A DNA stretch of 8,013 nt from Prochloron sp. SP5CPC1 (lineage in GTDB: Bacteria > Cyanobacteriota > Cyanobacteriia > Cyanobacteriales > Prochloraceae), in assembly GCA_014323965.1 (NCBI GenBank), contig JACONB010000145.1:1-8013 (forward strand). The letters run 5' to 3'. Below are positions 5,941-8,013 of the stretch, piece by piece (positions within the stretch are counted from its first letter, which is position 1; each line of letters starts with the position of its first letter). The notes under the pieces are model-generated. The model was given only the letters and a program-made list of their open reading frames with translations, was not told the origin of the DNA and did not search any database. The position numbers were made by a program, and so were the translations under genes.

Positions 5941-6189
5941 ATGAATACTGAAGAAGCCAACAAAAATAAGCTTTCCCTTGAACTTAAAGAGTTGGTGGAT
6001 TATATTGAAGAGATACAGAGCATATCTGATTTAGGGGATGAGTCAGAAACGGACAACTCCTTTGATGAGATAGAATCTTGGATTGAGAAAGCGAAGCAGC
6101 AACAAAGTGAACGACGTCAAATTCTCAGATTAAATCATGACAAGCGAAGAAAAAGAATTGCCAGGAAATGGAACTCTTACCAGTCTTAA
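5941..6189 (+). CDS. Small charged protein of unknown function, first gene of a two-gene unit
   Basis: This is an 82-aa protein with an acidic N-terminal two thirds (many E/D, for example in the ELKELVDYIEEI and DEIESWIEKA segments) and a strongly basic end (RLNHDKRRKRIARKW). It is predicted to be mostly helical, possibly coiled coil, and has no signal peptide or membrane segment. The ATG has CGGAAG at 5927-5932 with 8-base spacing, a fair ribosome site. Its 3' end overlaps the next gene by 53 bases in another frame, which suggests coupled translation. The family is not recognised. The acid-then-base layout could suit a protein-protein adaptor or an antitoxin/chaperone for its neighbour, but nothing in the sequence proves it. 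Confidence 0.6.
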   Translation: MNTEEANKNKLSLELKELVDYIEEIQSISDLGDESETDNSFDEIESWIEKAKQQQSERRQILRLNHDKRRKRIARKWNSYQS

Positions 6190-7045
6190 GCATTTTATTT
6201 ACTTAGATCGTAACCGTTTGCAATCCTATACATCCCAAATGCTAGATGGTATTATACAGCTCCGTCAGCTCAACGAGACAATACGGGAAAGTTCTACGGA
6301 CACCCCGGTGATTGAAAGTGGAACCGAAACTACAGAGTCTTTCAAAGAGGGAGGAAGTGGTGCTAGTATCAAAATAGTTGAGGTAAACCGAAAACGCTAC
6401 AAGAAGCGCTCCAAAACTAAAGGTGTTGAATCTGGTGGTACGAGTATAACCACTGAGTCTATTGAATCTTCGTCAGAAGAAAAGGTAAATCATGACAATA
6501 TTTATATTAATCTAGAAAGAGACCTAATTAAAGCTAATTTCTTAAAAGAAGTTGATGGCAAATTACTTATGAATAACTATTGCCATTCTCTAGTGAAAAT
6601 AAGAGGATTGGCTAGATTCATGGATTGGAATTCTTTAAAAAAAATCGTCAACGGAATTGGTGAATTATTGCCTTATTTTGACAGCGAGACGCGCAAAGAA
6701 TTTGGCACCAACAAAAAAGAACTAAAAACAGCAGTTAAAGCCTTGGATATGTTTTCTCTTGGTTCTCTTACCATGCAAGCTAAAGTTGACAATGCCAATA
6801 TTCTGGCATCTCTGAATGAAGAATATCTATCTATAACTCTAGATCAGCTCAGAGCCAGTTATATTATGCCCGGTGACGTCAATGTTATCATAGTAGGAGT
6901 CGTGGCTGGAGAACAAAATTTTTCTAACCACTTTTCGGGTTTACCCGGAGATATGGATATGAGAGAAATATTGAAAGCTTTTGTGGGAAAAATAGATAAA
7001 GTAATAGATCCCATAGCTATCTATACAGAAATCGAGGCTTCATAA
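6137..7045 (+). CDS. Uncharacterised protein resembling DUF6414 family
   Basis: This is a 302-aa soluble protein with no signal peptide or transmembrane segment. An N-terminal FIYLDRNRLQSYTSQMLDG (20-38) is the clearest motif. A low-complexity stretch rich in Ser, Thr, Glu and Gly, with a basic patch KRYKKRSK, fills about 48-116. A folded region follows: IYINLERDLIKANFL (about 122-136), VKIRGLARFMDW, a helical middle (about 165-205), and a hydrophobic segment VNVIIVGVVAGE near 253-264. The opening YLD-x-x-R plus serine-rich segment and later RGLARFMDW remind me of DUF6414 proteins, whose function is unknown to me. This match is from memory and should be treated as tentative. The ATG at 6137 has no strong Shine-Dalgarno and lies within the upstream gene, so coupling is likely. 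The stop codon falls inside the 64-bp repeat copy, so the end of the gene and the repeat are fused. Confidence 0.72.
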   Translation: MTSEEKELPGNGTLTSLKHFIYLDRNRLQSYTSQMLDGIIQLRQLNETIRESSTDTPVIESGTETTESFKEGGSGASIKIVEVNRKRYKKRSKTKGVESGGTSITTESIESSSEEKVNHDNIYINLERDLIKANFLKEVDGKLLMNNYCHSLVKIRGLARFMDWNSLKKIVNGIGELLPYFDSETRKEFGTNKKELKTAVKALDMFSLGSLTMQAKVDNANILASLNEEYLSITLDQLRASYIMPGDVNVIIVGVVAGEQNFSNHFSGLPGDMDMREILKAFVGKIDKVIDPIAIYTEIEAS

Positions 7046-7102
7046 CCATTCTTCCCTCTCTTATCTCTTCCTCTGCGCCCTCTGCGCCTCTGCGGTTTAT
7101 TT
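7039..7102. repeat. 64-bp direct repeat, copy 1
   Basis: This begins TTCATAACCAT and ends CTCTGCGGTTTATTT. It differs from copy 2 (7872-7935) only at two T/C positions (7050 and 7061). It contains three CTCTGCG-type units. It includes the stop codon of the preceding gene. Confidence 0.93.
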
Positions 7103-7129
7103 CAATAAAATCTTCCTTCGCGAGGTGTC

Positions 7130-7540
7130 CTACAAACTTTGCATTTCCCAATCTTCAATTCGCAAACCATTGACACGGTTAAATTCCCTCGTATTATGAG
7201 TAATTAGGGTTAAGTGGTGGGCTAATGCAATCGCTGCAATTTGTAGATCATATGCTCCAATCGGTGTACCTAATGCTTCTAATTGAGAGCGTACAGTACC
7301 AAAGGTCATTGCAGCTACATCATCAAATGGTAGTGATATAAATTGTGCCAGAAAATCTTGTTGTTGGAGCAAGTTTCGTTGCGGATTTGCACTTTTCATG
7401 GCGCCGTAGAATAGTTCTGATTTAACAATCGAGCAAACCGCAATATCTTTGATTAAGGTCGATTCTAGTTTTTGCTTCAAACTCAAATTTTTGCCTTTGA
7501 GATAGACAATACAAGTATTTGTATCCAAAAGAAATTTCAT
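7130..7540 (-). CDS. vapC: PIN-domain toxin, VapC family
   Basis: This 136-aa protein is a ribonuclease toxin of a type II toxin-antitoxin system. The acidic metal-binding set of PIN domains is present: D6 in FLLDTNTC, E42 in KSELFYGA and D98 in GAYDLQIAA. The fourth position is N116 in THNTREFNRV, as in many VapC proteins of the tRNA-fMet-cleaving type. Length is typical (about 130 aa). The ATG overlaps the antitoxin stop as ATGA, the classical arrangement for coupled translation. No active-site residue is missing, so the toxin looks intact. The RNA target cannot be read from sequence; the initiator tRNA is a family-based guess. The pair sits between two direct repeats. Confidence 0.93.
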   Translation of the reverse strand: MKFLLDTNTCIVYLKGKNLSLKQKLESTLIKDIAVCSIVKSELFYGAMKSANPQRNLLQQQDFLAQFISLPFDDVAAMTFGTVRSQLEALGTPIGAYDLQIAAIALAHHLTLITHNTREFNRVNGLRIEDWEMQSL

Positions 7541-7800
7541 GATATAGGCTCACGTTCAGGTGTTATATCCAGGCTCTGCCTAATAAAACTTGGATCATCA
7601 ATAGAGCCATAAAACTTTTCATCAGGATATTCATCCAAGATGACTGATGTTTCCGGTGATACCGTTTCTCTTGGAGCAGTTTGAGACTCTCGTTGCAATA
7701 ATTCCAGCAACCACTTTAGCAATGCCCAGCGTTCCCTAACAGATAGCTGCTTTATGAGCCGTTGCAATTGTGTCATTGTACTCTTAAAGTTTGCTTCCAT
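7537..7800 (-). CDS. VapB-like antitoxin of the VapC partner
   Basis: This 87-aa protein is encoded immediately upstream of vapC with a 4-base overlap (ATGA). The N-terminal half is helical (MTQLQRLIKQLSVRERWALL, then KWLLELLQ). The C-terminal half is polar and Pro-rich with aromatic/acidic patches (DEYPDEKFYGSIDD, SFIRQSLDI), as expected of a flexible tail that wraps the toxin. I do not recognise a standard AbrB, MetJ/Arc or Phd domain. It is called antitoxin from position and layout. The start ATG at 7798-7800 has GAGGG 9 bases before it. Met9 (ATG at 7774-7776, preceded by AAGAG) is a plausible alternative start. Antitoxins of this sort usually repress their own operon. Confidence 0.82.
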   Translation of the reverse strand: MEANFKSTMTQLQRLIKQLSVRERWALLKWLLELLQRESQTAPRETVSPETSVILDEYPDEKFYGSIDDPSFIRQSLDITPEREPIS

Positions 7801-7822
7801 AGGATCAAGCCCTCAATATTTA

Positions 7823-7835
7823 TTAACCATATTAA
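7823..7835 (-). promoter_or_regulatory. TTAA-N5-TTAA element upstream of the TA operon
   Basis: TTAACCATATTAA, a short inverted repeat of TTAA, lies 22 bases before the antitoxin start, where the promoter/operator would be. It could be the autoregulatory site or simply A/T-rich promoter DNA. Confidence 0.25.
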
Positions 7836-7871
7836 CACAACCCCGAACCTGGAGATTTCGACTACAGACGT

Positions 7872-7935
7872 TTCATAACCATCCTTCCCTCTCCTATCTC
7901 TTCCTCTGCGCCCTCTGCGCCTCTGCGGTTTATTT
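7872..7935. repeat. 64-bp direct repeat, copy 2
   Basis: It is 62 of 64 bases identical to the copy at 7039-7102 and in the same orientation, with start-to-start distance 833 bases. Bases before both copies are also partly alike (GAGGC versus GACGT). It lies just upstream of the ispF promoter region. Confidence 0.93.
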
Positions 7936-7939
7936 TAGA

Positions 7940-7948
7940 TGTTATAAT
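7940..7948 (+). promoter_or_regulatory. Candidate extended -10 promoter of ispF
   Basis: TGTTATAAT is a TGn-TATAAT extended -10 box, 29 bases before the ispF ATG. A -35 at 17-18 bases would fall in the repeat and shows no TTGACA-like word, which an extended -10 can tolerate. The promoter is placed directly after repeat copy 2. Confidence 0.42.
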
Positions 7949-7977
7949 GACATGGACTACATTGGAATAATTGACAG

Positions 7978-8013
7978 ATGAACATCCGCATTGGTAACGG
8001 CTATGATATCCAT
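7978..8013 (+). CDS. ispF: 2-C-methyl-D-erythritol 2,4-cyclodiphosphate synthase, N-terminal fragment
   Basis: Only the first 12 codons lie in the window: MNIRIGNGYDIH. This matches the start of IspF, where the conserved G-x-D-x-H supplies the Asp and His metal ligands (D10 and H12 here). The enzyme acts in the MEP pathway, cyclising CDP-ME 2-phosphate to MEcPP for isoprenoid, carotenoid and chlorophyll side-chain supply. The gene is cut by the window end. The Shine-Dalgarno is weak (GGAA at 7965-7968). Confidence 0.8.
   Translation, partial: MNIRIGNGYDIH

Noticed and set aside
5715..5963. Minus-strand 82-codon open frame in the spacer after the TVP38 genes
   Set aside because: It is made largely of translated CTCTGCG-type repeats (LCTLCLCGLFF) and the 24-bp insert, with no ribosome site or family resemblance.
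7754..7981. Plus-strand 75-codon open frame before ispF
   Set aside because: It is opposite the antitoxin start and then runs through repeat copy 2 (LFLCALCASA), a common spurious translation of this repeat.

Overview
The window reads as a chromosomal stretch of a cyanobacterium. The evidence is two HIP1 palindromes (GCGATCGC), an arsenosugar-type arsM-arsS pair of the cyanobacterial kind, a start of ispF that fits cyanobacterial IspF, and short CTCTGCG-type and CAGTTAC-type intergenic repeats that are frequent in cyanobacterial genomes. Genus cannot be decided from this sequence.

Left part (1-1154): the first ~70 bases hold two strong hairpins that look like the end of an IS200/IS605-type element. 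They abut a decayed gene for an HNH-nuclease/superfamily-2 helicase fusion, a restriction- or defence-like protein. This gene has an in-frame TAA at 855-857, continues in the same frame to 1154, and lacks the second helicase lobe. Next on the minus strand are a tRNA-Ala(CGC) gene (1175-1247) and, upstream of it on the same strand, a HAD phosphatase-like gene (1293-1994) whose catalytic motif is DFN instead of DxD.

Centre (2126-5711): a tightly spaced plus-strand cluster of an ArsM-like arsenic methyltransferase, an ArsS radical SAM enzyme and two consecutive, overlapping TVP38/TMEM64 membrane proteins. ArsM is expected to methylate inorganic arsenic. ArsS is expected to transfer the 5'-deoxyadenosyl group to the methylated arsenic, giving the precursor of arsenosugars. 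The membrane proteins may handle the product or its lipid conjugate, which is inference. The second membrane protein appears to lack about 31 residues of the central loop, removed in frame.

Right part (5712-8013): this is modular. A repeat-rich spacer carries a 24-bp insert bounded by a 6-bp duplication. It is followed by an overlapping two-gene unit of unknown function: an 82-aa charged protein and a 302-aa protein resembling the DUF6414 type. After that comes a VapBC-type toxin-antitoxin pair on the minus strand. The TA pair lies between two 64-bp direct repeats that differ at only two positions, and a relative of the same repeat lies in inverse orientation before the two-gene unit. The repeats therefore mark module boundaries. 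The window ends with the first 12 codons of ispF (isoprenoid MEP pathway), a core gene, so the accessory modules sit between ordinary chromosomal genes.
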